Assembly: GCF_041679265.1 (NCBI RefSeq)
Contig: NZ_JBGFSM010000002.1
Coordinates: 1 to 64,000 of the forward strand
Source: Autumnicola sp041679265
Lineage (GTDB): Bacteria; Bacteroidota; Bacteroidia; Flavobacteriales; Flavobacteriaceae
Direction of reading: 5' to 3'
Length of the DNA: 64,000 nucleotides
Both the position numbers and the translations under genes were made by a program. Below, piece by piece: positions 1 through 8,647 of the stretch. The first letter of the stretch is position 1; the number at the start of each line of letters is the position of its first letter. Under the pieces are notes generated by a model that made no database searches, was not told the DNA's origin, and saw only the letters and a program-made list of their open reading frames with translations.

Positions 1-47
1 TGGTTGGACGTTCAAGTTGGTAATAAGTGGTATACTTTTAAATTGAA

Positions 48-557
48 ATGTGGGGTAGTTCTATATTAATATATACAGTGGAGCATGCTTTTGCCATTAA
101 CACCAGGGGGGAAGTTATCCCCCTGAGCTGGCAGCTGCGCCGGGATAACCTTAAAGTGGAAGCCCTGGCGCACCTGGAATTGTTTCATCGTTATTTCTAC
201 GGCTTATCCCCGGCTACCTACGAGCAGCGGCTTGAGAAGGCGCTGTGGCTTGGGAATAGTTCCGTGGATAACGTGTATCGCCAGAAAAGAGCTGATGGGG
301 TATATAACCGCATCCTGCAATATGCCCTTGTCCAGCAGATCGATACCGTGGAGTCGGAAGTGGAGCTGGACCAGGCACCTTATCCTTTTAGCACCCGTAC
401 GGTTTTTCGCATTAACCGGGGCAGTATTGAAGATACCTATGAACTGATTACCACTGGAAAACTGCTGCCGGTAGAACGACAGTTTCCCCAGAATACCCAT
501 GGCCTTCTGATCACGGACTTCTTTGAGAAGCGCCTGCGGAAAATGCCTGCGCAATAG
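48..557 (+). CDS. traK: Conjugative transposon protein TraK, N-terminus missing
   Basis: The protein resembles TraK, a component of the Bacteroidetes conjugation apparatus thought to sit in the inner membrane and periplasm. The recognisable part runs from about residue 15 to the end: an LFHRYFYGLSP segment, a block reading ADGVYNRILQ, and the closing TTGKLL...HGLLITDFF region. TraK proteins are normally about 200 residues with an N-terminal membrane segment; here only 169 residues exist, no membrane segment is present, and in-frame stops lie just upstream at 21-26. The gene therefore looks broken at its 5' end by a rearrangement near positions 48-90, although a frameshift is also possible. 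traM and traN follow on the same strand. Family call is from sequence resemblance; loss of function is inferred. Confidence 0.72.
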   Translation: MWGSSILIYTVEHAFAINTRGEVIPLSWQLRRDNLKVEALAHLELFHRYFYGLSPATYEQRLEKALWLGNSSVDNVYRQKRADGVYNRILQYALVQQIDTVESEVELDQAPYPFSTRTVFRINRGSIEDTYELITTGKLLPVERQFPQNTHGLLITDFFEKRLRKMPAQ

Positions 558-587
558 AAGTTTAAATAAAACCATAAAACAAAAAAC

Positions 588-1511
588 ATGAAAATCGATA
601 AGAAGAAAGTGGTATTCGGCTCCGTGCTGATCTGTGTCCTTGGGTTTATTATCTCCTATTGCCTGGTGGTTTTTGGAGGAGACCAAGAACAGGAGCAGGA
701 AACAATTTCGGACCCCGAAGTGCCGCAGTTGAAGGAGGAAACCAAATCCTACGATTCCAGGCTTAATGCCATCAACGATCTCCGGGAGAAAAAGCCATCC
801 CTGGCGCCAAGCCTTTATGATGAGATGGAAGAAGAACAGCAGGAGCGGTCGGAGGGTCAAAAAGGGGAATCCACCGATTCCTTACCTCCACAACAAGCCT
901 GGACCATGGAGTCCTGGAGCTTTAACCGTGAAAATGCTGAAGATAGTATAACAGCTGCTTTTCCGGGAACACATGAGGTTGGTATAGCGGAAGCAGATAC
1001 ATCCAAAGGAACTTCCACAATGGAACTGGCCCTGGCCCAGGAGCTGTTTTTTAGCAGTACTATTGTGAATAACAATACAGTGGGTGGTAAAATGGATTCG
1101 GTGATTTGGGTCTTTGTGGACGGGCAACAGGTGGCCAGGGCAAATTCCCGCCTCCGCCTGCGGCTGATGGAACCTGCCCGGATAGGAGGAAAGTACCTGC
1201 CACGGCTTACCCCGTTATACGGGTTTGTAAGTTTTGCAGCCAACCGGGTGATGGTAAATATCGAGCAGGTCATGCATCGGCCTGTTTCCCTGAAGGCATA
1301 CGATGTCCAGGATGGCAGCGAAGGGATCTACGTGGAATATAACTTCCGGGCAGAGGCTTCGCGGGAAATCCTGGATGACGCGTTGGGGGAAATCAATATT
1401 CCCAGCCTGCCACAGGTCAGTGGTATTAGCAGGCTGTTTCAAAAACATAACCGCAATATTAAGGTAAGCATTAGCGATCGCTACCAGTTACTGCTTAAAC
1501 CGGAACTCTAA
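588..1511 (+). CDS. traM: Conjugative transposon protein TraM
   Basis: TraM is a structural part of the mating-pore complex of Bacteroidetes conjugative elements. An N-terminal membrane anchor (about residues 8-29) is followed by an acidic, low-complexity linker to about residue 140. The conserved C-terminal TraM domain starts near ELFFSSTIVNNNTV and includes the VIWVFVDGQQVARANSRLRL block. At 307 residues it is shorter than many TraM proteins, mostly in the linker. It starts 30 bases after traK and ends 11 bases before traN, so it belongs to the same operon. A sample of 60 bases (1141-1200) is 37/60 G+C, much richer than the neighbouring cargo. Confidence 0.82.
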   Translation: MKIDKKKVVFGSVLICVLGFIISYCLVVFGGDQEQEQETISDPEVPQLKEETKSYDSRLNAINDLREKKPSLAPSLYDEMEEEQQERSEGQKGESTDSLPPQQAWTMESWSFNRENAEDSITAAFPGTHEVGIAEADTSKGTSTMELALAQELFFSSTIVNNNTVGGKMDSVIWVFVDGQQVARANSRLRLRLMEPARIGGKYLPRLTPLYGFVSFAANRVMVNIEQVMHRPVSLKAYDVQDGSEGIYVEYNFRAEASREILDDALGEINIPSLPQVSGISRLFQKHNRNIKVSISDRYQLLLKPEL

Positions 1512-1522
1512 AATTTATTCCT

Positions 1523-2371
1523 ATGAAAACTTTAGCACCCCTTCTTCTAGACATCTTTATACTGCTTTGCGGCAATTTAATTTATGCGCAGTCGCACCGG
1601 ACTCCTGATACCCTCTATGCTAATGATCACCAGCAGGTTGCCCTCTTCTTCCCGGCTCCAATTCGCCAGGCGGTTACCGGGGCTCCTCACATGGTTTTTA
1701 CTTATAACAAAGACCGGCCGCAGTATTTTGGGCTGCTGCAGGCCAAAGCAGGAGTGGTAAGCAACCTGTTTGTAATTGATCAGCAGGGAAATATCTTTTC
1801 CTTTGTACTAAAGTTCCGGGAAGAACTGCAGCATTTCTATTATTTGTTTACCGGTAAGGATGCGGTGGGTCGTGAAGCTTCTGTAAAGAAGGATACTGGG
1901 GCAACTGCTAAGGCTGAGTCTTCTCCCTACCTGGAACGGCTTTCGGAACATTTTCTCAATAGGGCAAAAGGAACGCTTCGGCGGCAGAAGAAATCCAACG
2001 TGGTACTGCGGGTAAACGATATTGTGTTTTTTAGTGAAAATTTTTTCGTGGTCATGGAAATAGAGAATCGCTCCGGGATCAGCTATGAACCTGATCAGCT
2101 TGATTTTTATGTCAGCACCAGAAAGCAGGGGAAACGAAAGTCCATGCAAAGCCTCCCATTGGAAAAAAAGTATACTTATAGCTTTCCGGAAAAAGTCCTG
2201 GCGGGAACAACAGATCGTTTTGTCGTGGTACTGCCCAAGTTCACTTTACCCAATAATAATGAAGTACTGGTCAGGCTTTTTGAGAAGCACGGGGCAAGGA
2301 ATATTGAGCTAAAACTTCTCACAAAGCATATCAATGGGAAGAATGCAGCTAAATATACCACAAATAAGTAA
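1523..2371 (+). CDS. traN: Conjugative transposon protein TraN (DUF4138)
   Basis: This 282-residue protein matches TraN, the DUF4138 outer-membrane-associated component of Bacteroidetes conjugation systems, related in role to VirB9/CagX. A signal peptide ends at IYAQS (about residue 23). The body holds the typical N-terminal beta domain, a variable middle, and a C-terminal domain beginning near SNVVLRVNDIVFFSENFFVVMEI. It is the last tra gene visible. The usual downstream genes traO, traP and traQ are absent and ssb follows after 88 bases, so the tra operon is either rearranged or ends here in this element type. Confidence 0.8.
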   Translation: MKTLAPLLLDIFILLCGNLIYAQSHRTPDTLYANDHQQVALFFPAPIRQAVTGAPHMVFTYNKDRPQYFGLLQAKAGVVSNLFVIDQQGNIFSFVLKFREELQHFYYLFTGKDAVGREASVKKDTGATAKAESSPYLERLSEHFLNRAKGTLRRQKKSNVVLRVNDIVFFSENFFVVMEIENRSGISYEPDQLDFYVSTRKQGKRKSMQSLPLEKKYTYSFPEKVLAGTTDRFVVVLPKFTLPNNNEVLVRLFEKHGARNIELKLLTKHINGKNAAKYTTNK

Positions 2372-2459
2372 AATCGAGGTGCAAATATGAGATCCTATTG
2401 CGACAAGCCAGGTCTGTTATAAAGTAAAAACTAAATTTTTAATCTAAATTTTTTCAATT

Positions 2460-2795
2460 ATGAGTAATCTACGTAATAAAGTACAGCTAATCGGGAATGT
2501 AGGAAATACTCCTGAAGTCAGGAACCTGGAAAGTGGCAAAAAGGTAGCCGGGTTCTCCATCGCTACCAATGAATTTTATCGCACCTCAGGTGGAGAGAAA
2601 GTGCAGGATACCCAGTGGCACAATATCGTGGCTTGGGGAAAAACCGCCGAAATTGTGGAGAAGTACGTATCTAAAGGCAAAGAAATTGCCGTTGAAGGAA
2701 AACTGACTTCCCGTTCTTTTGAGTCCGAAGACGGCACCAAAAAATATGTGACTGAAATCATTGCGGGAGAAATTCTCCTGATAGGTAAGGGGTAA
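2460..2795 (+). CDS. ssb: Single-stranded DNA-binding protein, copy 1
   Basis: This is an OB-fold single-stranded DNA-binding protein of 111 residues (NKVQLIGNVG...WHNIVAWGKTAEI...GKEIAVEGKL). It lacks the glycine-rich linker and acidic DDDIPF-type tail of housekeeping SSB, as is usual for short SSB copies on conjugative elements, where it would protect transferred single strands. It is nearly identical to the copy at 10621-10967: I count fewer than ten differences over the first 105 residues, and the last bases upstream of the ATG also match. The two copies bracket an AT-richer block. The C-terminus differs, ending at LIGKG against LLGGNTANE. Confidence 0.9.
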   Translation: MSNLRNKVQLIGNVGNTPEVRNLESGKKVAGFSIATNEFYRTSGGEKVQDTQWHNIVAWGKTAEIVEKYVSKGKEIAVEGKLTSRSFESEDGTKKYVTEIIAGEILLIGKG

Positions 2796-2818
2796 TAATG
2801 TTTAAATACAGGCTAAAG

Positions 2819-2850
2819 AAGGGGGGATTTATCCAAAGTACCTCCCCCTT
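2819..2850 (+). terminator. Likely terminator of traKMN-ssb
   Basis: AAGGGGG at 2819-2825 pairs with CCCCCTT at 2844-2848/2850, shortly after the ssb stop. The trailing sequence is AT-rich but has no long T run, so termination strength is uncertain. The rest of 2851-3045 shows no gene. Confidence 0.45.
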
Positions 2851-3045
2851 TACATATATTAAGAAGATTAAGATAAAACTGAGAATGGAAGTTTCAAATG
2901 GTCACATGGAAAACTCAACGTAAAAAGGTTTGAAATTAGCTATTCTGGTATATCACATTCCTAGGGAATATTAAAAGTATGGGTGTAGTTTGTAGGATGG
3001 ATTAAAGCTCTTGATCGGCATTTCCATCCTATTGGGACCTGTAGA

Positions 3046-3774
3046 TCAAAGCTTTAGTCGTCTTAGGACAGCCGATTTGTAAGTTTCTCCTATTGGTATT
3101 TTTGTGTTGCTGAGAAGTATACGGGATTTTTGCATAGCTGTAATAAAATCTAAATTCACAACGTAAGAGCGGTGAACCCTTAAAAATCTGTAGGATGGCA
3201 GTTTTTCCAGGATTTCCCTGAAATTAGACAAGGTGAGTACGGGTTTGGCCTGATCCTGCAAATGGATCTTTATGTAATCCTTAAGGCCTTCAATATATTT
3301 GATATCTTTAAGGTTTATCCTTAGTTTTTCATATTCGGCCTTTACAAATATGAAATCATCTTCTACCGCCGGGGAAGACATGTTTTTCATACCCCGATGC
3401 TCCATATCTAAAATTTTTCCGGATTCAAATTTTTCCCTGGCACGAGAAATCGCCTTCAGAAAACGGTGAAATGGGATTGGTTTTACCAGATAATCTGTGG
3501 CATTAAGATTAAAGCCATCCAATGCATATTGGGGATAAGCTGTTGTAAAAATGAATTGCGGAAGATTATCTATGCTTTTTACTAGATCTATCCCGTTTAA
3601 ATTTGGCATTTCAATATCCAAAAAAACCAAATCTATTTTGTACTTATTCAAAACCTGAATCGCCTGCAACGGATTGGTGCATTTAGCGATGATTTCTACA
3701 TCGCCCACCTGTTCAAGATATGATTCCACCACTTCTATCGCAAGCGGTTCATCATCTATTATTATGCACTTCAT
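3046..3774 (-). CDS. LytTR-family response regulator
   Basis: A two-component response regulator of 242 residues. The receiver domain (about residues 1-115) has the acidic pair D7/D8 and the phosphoacceptor D53 in FLDIEMP. The C-terminal LytTR DNA-binding domain (about 140-242) includes the KYIEGLKDYIKIH and FLRVHRSYVVNLDFI segments. It starts one base from the kinase stop, so the pair is co-transcribed. It probably controls the surface module next to it (3.8-9.9 kb), but no LytTR direct repeats could be assigned with confidence. Confidence 0.93.
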   Translation of the reverse strand: MKCIIIDDEPLAIEVVESYLEQVGDVEIIAKCTNPLQAIQVLNKYKIDLVFLDIEMPNLNGIDLVKSIDNLPQFIFTTAYPQYALDGFNLNATDYLVKPIPFHRFLKAISRAREKFESGKILDMEHRGMKNMSSPAVEDDFIFVKAEYEKLRINLKDIKYIEGLKDYIKIHLQDQAKPVLTLSNFREILEKLPSYRFLRVHRSYVVNLDFITAMQKSRILLSNTKIPIGETYKSAVLRRLKL

Positions 3775-4806
3775 CTAGCTTAATTCTAAAACCAAATTTA
3801 CAACAAATCGGTTTTCTTCTTCAGAAATCTCCAGCAAATGCCTATCCGGATATAAAAGATTCAATCTTTCTTTAGTGTTGGCAAGCCCAATTCCCGCATT
3901 CTCACTACCTGCTTTTTCACGTCCTATCAAATTTACACAGCTAAACCTTAAACGTTTCGGTTCTACAAGAATAGCAATTTTTACTTCAGTATTCCCTCTG
4001 AAATCTGTTCCGTATTTAAAGGCATTTTCAATAAAGGAAATAAGTAACAGCGGCCTTATTTTCTGATCGGTAACCGGCCCTTTGATATTTAACGTAACAT
4101 TTTCATTGTTCGCTATCCGTATGCGCTGCAATTTGAGAAAATTTTGAATATACTCCAGTTCATCTTTAAGCGGAACAACATCAGTATTTGTTTGGTACAG
4201 CATATATCGCATTAGTTCAGAAAGTGTAATTACAGCTTCGGGAGCATCGGAAGATTTTTTGACACATAGTGAATAAATACTGTTAAGACTATTAAATAAA
4301 AAATGTGGACTTAGCTGATTTTTTAGAAAGTGTAATTCCGTTTTACTTTTCTGGTTTTCTATTTCTTTCTTTTTTATCTCATTCTGATTCCATTCAGAAT
4401 ACATTTTTATGGAAGTTCCCACAACCACAAAAGCAAGATTTACAATAAAGGGAATAAAAAAATGAAAAGGTATTCGAGGTCCCCTGTTCATAGGAAAACC
4501 TTCAGGCGGTGCAGGTGGAGGCGGTCCAGGTGGGTTATAAAATTGAACGAAAACGGGTAGTGCAATTAACACAGCCGCTAATAGAAGGTAAGCGAAGGTT
4601 TTCTTCTTCAACAAAAAATGTGGTACCAAAAAAAGATAATTCACATAAAAAACAATAAAATTTATTCCAAGAATCACCACGAGGCGCAATGCAATATCTC
4701 CGTTACCGGAGTATATTTGTAAAAGACAAATAATAAAAAAAACGAGCCACACGGCAGTATGCACCACCAGTACCTGTTTCTTATCCTTTAAGAAGCTGTT
4801 TGCCAT
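3775..4806 (-). CDS. LytS/YehU-type sensor histidine kinase
   Basis: A 343-residue membrane histidine kinase of the His_kinase (PF06580) family that partners LytTR regulators. Four membrane helices occupy about residues 12-135, broken by a proline-rich external loop (NPPGPPPPAPPEG, about 91-103). A cytoplasmic helix leads to the phosphorylated histidine in QLSPHFLFNSLNS (about H168), and an ATP-binding N box reads SFIENAFKYG. There is no periplasmic sensor domain, so the input is probably sensed in the membrane or through a partner protein. The DUF4907 gene lies just upstream in the same direction. Confidence 0.92.
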   Translation of the reverse strand: MANSFLKDKKQVLVVHTAVWLVFFIICLLQIYSGNGDIALRLVVILGINFIVFYVNYLFLVPHFLLKKKTFAYLLLAAVLIALPVFVQFYNPPGPPPPAPPEGFPMNRGPRIPFHFFIPFIVNLAFVVVGTSIKMYSEWNQNEIKKKEIENQKSKTELHFLKNQLSPHFLFNSLNSIYSLCVKKSSDAPEAVITLSELMRYMLYQTNTDVVPLKDELEYIQNFLKLQRIRIANNENVTLNIKGPVTDQKIRPLLLISFIENAFKYGTDFRGNTEVKIAILVEPKRLRFSCVNLIGREKAGSENAGIGLANTKERLNLLYPDRHLLEISEEENRFVVNLVLELS

Positions 4807-4810
4807 ATGT

Positions 4811-5179
4811 TCAATTCTGTTTTATATATATCCCTAATTTCTTTAGCTCTCCACAGCTAATACTAGGTTTTATTCTCCTTCTTAATTTTGCTCGAACCAT
4901 ACAACCTACCTTCTCCGCATCTGTGGCGGTAGAAAAAGAAATTTTTTCTTCTATAGCCGGAATATATTCCTGTTTTATTAAAGGTTTACCTTCCGCATTT
5001 ATACTGTAACCGTAGCCATTGTCACCTTTGAAAACCACTACACTAAGATTATCTTTCCCAACAGTGGATCCCCATTTTACTGTACCAGCAACAATAATGA
5101 AAATAAGGACTAAACTAAATAAAATGCGGTAACCTAACTTAAAAAGCATAATTTTAAAAATTTTAAAAACCCAAAGCAT
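4811..5179 (-). CDS. DUF4907 family membrane-anchored protein
   Basis: A small protein with one N-terminal membrane segment (about residues 17-33) and a conserved C-terminal domain of the Bacteroidetes DUF4907 type: YGYSINAEGKPLIKQEYIPAI, then a DAEKV helix and a C-terminal helix. Function is unknown. An internal ATG at 5149 (MLFKLGYR) is an equally good start. It lies 4 bases upstream of the kinase gene, so it is probably the first gene of the kinase-regulator operon and may sense or modulate on its behalf; that role is inference. Confidence 0.7.
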   Translation of the reverse strand: MLWVFKIFKIMLFKLGYRILFSLVLIFIIVAGTVKWGSTVGKDNLSVVVFKGDNGYGYSINAEGKPLIKQEYIPAIEEKISFSTATDAEKVGCMVRAKLRRRIKPSISCGELKKLGIYIKQN

Positions 5180-5249
5180 CTAACGGAGGGCACAGTTAAA
5201 AATGCCTTGGGTTTTCTACTAAACAAACTAAAAATAAAAACCAACTAAC

Positions 5250-6236
5250 TTAATCTTCATCATCATATTCCTCTTGAGGAAATAATTCGTAAATATCATC
5301 TAGGTATAAACTTCCAGACCTGCCAAGTAAAACAAAGGCCCTTTCACCGGTAGAAAAACTCACGGCATCCTGCCTTACGGTTCCTTCCAACTGGGTGATT
5401 TCTTCCCAGGTATCACCTGCAGGCTCATACTCCCATATACTCGAAACCGCACCCCCGGTATATCCCGTGGCTATGTATCCCAACCCCTCAAGGCTAAAGC
5501 CTACGGCATTAGCCCTGGTGATGTAATAATCGTCATCCTCATCTAAATCATTTAAGCGGGTAAACACCTCCGTCTGTGGGTCAAACATCCAAAAGTCATC
5601 TTTATAAAGCCCATTACTAACTCCGGTTCCAATGTAGACAAGGCCATCTATGGTAAACGTTGTGGCATTCCTGCGTTTATCGCCGCCAAATCCTACCAGC
5701 TCTGACCATTCGTCTATAGAAGGATCGTACTTATAAAAATCCTTTTTATCATTTTCACCATCATAACCGGTACCTATGTATCCTGTACTTTCCATCCCAA
5801 AACCTATAGCTGCACGCCTGGGACCACCTGAGAAATCTGCTTTCCTTTCCCAGATATTGGCAGATGCATTATATTCATAAAAATCACTTAATTCTTCTTC
5901 CCCATTGTAGCCTATACCTATGTAACCGAGATCATTAATTGCAAATCCTGTTGCAGAACTTCTTGCCTCCCCGGGAAAGTCGGCTTTCTGAATCCAGTAA
6001 TTGCCTTCTATATTATACTCCCAAAAATCAGCGAGATAATCGTCTCCATCGTAACCTGTACCAATATATCCATTTCCATCAATTACAAATGAAACTGCAT
6101 TGCTCCTTGGCACCCCGTCAAAAACCGAACGGGCTACCCAGTTGCCTCTTTCTTCCTCGTCATCATCACCCGAACAACCACCGAGCAGTAAGCCCAAAAG
6201 GCATAATTGAATAATATAACTTCTGTTCTTTATCAT
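5250..6236 (-). CDS. Kelch-repeat lipoprotein
   Basis: An exported lipoprotein with lipobox LLLGGC (acylated cysteine about C21), followed by an acidic DDDEEE stretch that often signals surface exposure in Bacteroidetes. The rest is about six Kelch-like blades of 45-50 residues, each with a GYIGTGYDG-type turn and a conserved aromatic strand (DFWEYN, DFYEYN, DFYKYD, DFWMFD). A beta-propeller of this type usually binds protein or glycan. It is co-directional with, and 3 bases downstream of, the outer membrane protein at 6240-7121. No catalytic signature was seen. Confidence 0.85.
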   Translation of the reverse strand: MIKNRSYIIQLCLLGLLLGGCSGDDDEEERGNWVARSVFDGVPRSNAVSFVIDGNGYIGTGYDGDDYLADFWEYNIEGNYWIQKADFPGEARSSATGFAINDLGYIGIGYNGEEELSDFYEYNASANIWERKADFSGGPRRAAIGFGMESTGYIGTGYDGENDKKDFYKYDPSIDEWSELVGFGGDKRRNATTFTIDGLVYIGTGVSNGLYKDDFWMFDPQTEVFTRLNDLDEDDDYYITRANAVGFSLEGLGYIATGYTGGAVSSIWEYEPAGDTWEEITQLEGTVRQDAVSFSTGERAFVLLGRSGSLYLDDIYELFPQEEYDDED

Positions 6237-6239
6237 TTT

Positions 6240-7121
6240 TTAATTTGATTTGGTTTTTATATTGAATTTCACACCGGTTGTAAAAAACGGCTTTTCGTTA
6301 ATATTGAAACTGAACAATTCCTCTCCTTCAGAATCATTTAAATTATAATTACTATTAAGCATATAGCCTCCTCCCAGACTGAATGACCAGGTATCGTCCA
6401 TACGATATTCATACTCCAGTCCAAGGCTTCCGGTATTTATTTCAGCCTTTTCAGCCGTATTTCGTGTATCTGGTACCAGGCCTCCACTTAGATTTACATA
6501 AACACCTCTAAAATCGAGATTAGCTTTAAACAGGTGGTCTTGTTTATAATGGTAGGCAATTTCACTTTTTGGAAAACCTGCCTCAATAGATAAATCGTTA
6601 CCTAACCAGGTAAAATAACTTACCACAGGATAAATTTCAGGTTTGCCAAAATAGGTATAGTATCCGGCTCCAAGACTAAGGCCGGAAGGTTTAGCTTCTT
6701 CCCCCCATTTTCTTGTTAAATACCCACCACCTGTAAGCAATACATCTTCAGTAGAAAGACCGGCGTGAAAATTTGATGCCAGCCCAATGCCCATTTCAGC
6801 ATAAAGCTCCCATTGCTTTGTGGGTTTATAATTTAAGCCAATGGTATTGCGAAGGTTATAAAGATTATTTAAAGCATCTGTATTAAAACTGGTTTTCGCG
6901 GGATAGGTAAGCTGATAATATTTAAAAGCAGTAGTATTTTTTATCGTCCATTGATTAAAGTCATAGCTAAAAAAACTCGTAAGCCCTGTCTTATTAAAAC
7001 TTACATTATCACTTCCATTGGGATAAAGAAGGTAATTCATTTCAAAAACCCCTTCCCGAAGCTGGCAGAATGATTTAGTCCCTATACCAATCATAAGAAT
7101 CATCACAAGTTTTTTTCGCAT
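6240..7121 (-). CDS. Putative outer membrane beta-barrel protein
   Basis: A 293-residue exported protein with a signal peptide ending near KSFCQ (residue 20). The rest is alternating aromatic and glycine-rich strands (LGLEYEYRMDDTWSFSLGGGYML; FTTGVKFNIKTKSN at the C-terminus), as in small outer membrane barrels. I do not recognise a named family. It starts an apparent two-gene unit with the Kelch lipoprotein and is transcribed divergently from the DUF4270 gene across 224 bases. Confidence 0.7.
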   Translation of the reverse strand: MRKKLVMILMIGIGTKSFCQLREGVFEMNYLLYPNGSDNVSFNKTGLTSFFSYDFNQWTIKNTTAFKYYQLTYPAKTSFNTDALNNLYNLRNTIGLNYKPTKQWELYAEMGIGLASNFHAGLSTEDVLLTGGGYLTRKWGEEAKPSGLSLGAGYYTYFGKPEIYPVVSYFTWLGNDLSIEAGFPKSEIAYHYKQDHLFKANLDFRGVYVNLSGGLVPDTRNTAEKAEINTGSLGLEYEYRMDDTWSFSLGGGYMLNSNYNLNDSEGEELFSFNINEKPFFTTGVKFNIKTKSN

Positions 7122-7345
7122 TAGGATTTAAAGTTTGGCCAAAACTACACGGGCTTTTTTCCACAGGAAAATTAATTAGACGAGACAGGGCTTTTTCTAT
7201 ATGAGTAAGAAATATCTGCCGATAAACACTAATGCTATGTATTCATAGAGGAAAACAGGAAGCCGGTCGGGAAAAACACAGCACTTATATAAGTATTTTT
7301 ATTTAGAAAGTCTGTTGAAGTAGGTTCGCTAAAAATTCATCGTTT

Positions 7346-8647
7346 ATGAAGAATAGTTTGAATGTGAAATTGAGCTTATCCTGCTTTTTCCTATTGCTGA
7401 CGTTTATTTCCTGCAATCAGGATGATTACTCTGCTATTGGCGAAGACTGGACCAGCAGTAATACCAAGGTAATGTCTATAGATACTCTGAGCGTGCTTTC
7501 TTCAACTTTTAAATTCGATTCTATTCCTGTTTCAGGCACAAACCGTCTCCTTATTGGTTCCTACGATGATCCTGTTTTTGGCCGTACCAGTGCCGAATCC
7601 TATGTGCAGCTTTCCAATAACACCTACACTCTGGACAATGATGCTGAATTTGATTCCATAGCGCTTATTTTAAAATATGATGGTTACACTTATAATGACA
7701 CCATTCCTCTACAAAAATTTATGGTTGCCGAGGTTTTAGAAGATATAGAACCTGAAGAAGACTATTATTACAACACTACCACTTTTAATGCTGCGGAAAA
7801 TTATCTTGGAGAAAAATTATTTAATCCTCTCCCCCACATCAGGGACTCCATTCAAATAAACGTGAATGATGATTACGGAAGGACAATGTTTGAAAAACTA
7901 CGGGATAATGATATTAATAGTTCTGACGAATTTTTGCGGGAATACCCGGGACTGGTAATTTCTTCCGACGATTCCAATACGGCAATTCTTGGGTTTTCCA
8001 AAGAAAGTTACTTAAGGATATATTATTCAATTGAATCGGAAACCGAAGATGATGAACGCCACTTAGACTTCGCTTTTAATTTTACAAACAGCTTCCATCA
8101 TATAGCTTCCAGTTTTAGCGGTACATTCTTTGAAGATATTGAAGATCAGGAAGATTATCTTTCCAGCACTACCACAGAAGACAAAAGTTATATACAAAGT
8201 GGTACCGGAATTGCCACCCGCTTAGATTTCCCTAGCCTTGAAAGATTAAACGATATTGCCGGGACTGGTGCTATTATAGAAGCGAATTTAAAAGTCTCAC
8301 TCAAACAAACCCGGGAAGAAGCTGAACTTACCACAAGGGATTCTCTTCAGTTTTACATTATTAATCAACGTTCTGAGGTTTTAGAAAACCTGGTGGACTA
8401 TAACGGCAATACCGTGTATGGTAGAATTGCTGAAGAGCATGAGGAGTATAATATCCTAACTTATACTATACCCCTAAAATATTATCTGGATACCAAAGCT
8501 ACGACCTATAATGGTGACAAATGGTATTTAGCAATGTATCCCCAGGAGTTTGCTTCTTCTGTAGACCGGTATATTATTTACGGAGAAAAAGCGGCCCCTT
8601 CTTTAAAACTCAAACTGGAATTAATATATGCTGTTTACGATGAATAA
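7346..8647 (+). CDS. DUF4270 family lipoprotein
   Basis: A 433-residue lipoprotein with lipobox LTFISC (about C23). It matches DUF4270, a Bacteroidetes family of exported proteins of unknown function: the N-terminal IGEDWTSSNTKVMSIDTLSVLSSTFKFDSIPV block and the LLIGSYDDPVFGRTSAESYVQL motif are characteristic, and the domain continues to the end. It overlaps the next gene by 8 bases, so the two are translated together. Many genomes keep a DUF4270 gene in the core chromosome, so this one may be an accessory paralogue. Confidence 0.82.
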   Translation: MKNSLNVKLSLSCFFLLLTFISCNQDDYSAIGEDWTSSNTKVMSIDTLSVLSSTFKFDSIPVSGTNRLLIGSYDDPVFGRTSAESYVQLSNNTYTLDNDAEFDSIALILKYDGYTYNDTIPLQKFMVAEVLEDIEPEEDYYYNTTTFNAAENYLGEKLFNPLPHIRDSIQINVNDDYGRTMFEKLRDNDINSSDEFLREYPGLVISSDDSNTAILGFSKESYLRIYYSIESETEDDERHLDFAFNFTNSFHHIASSFSGTFFEDIEDQEDYLSSTTTEDKSYIQSGTGIATRLDFPSLERLNDIAGTGAIIEANLKVSLKQTREEAELTTRDSLQFYIINQRSEVLENLVDYNGNTVYGRIAEEHEEYNILTYTIPLKYYLDTKATTYNGDKWYLAMYPQEFASSVDRYIIYGEKAAPSLKLKLELIYAVYDE

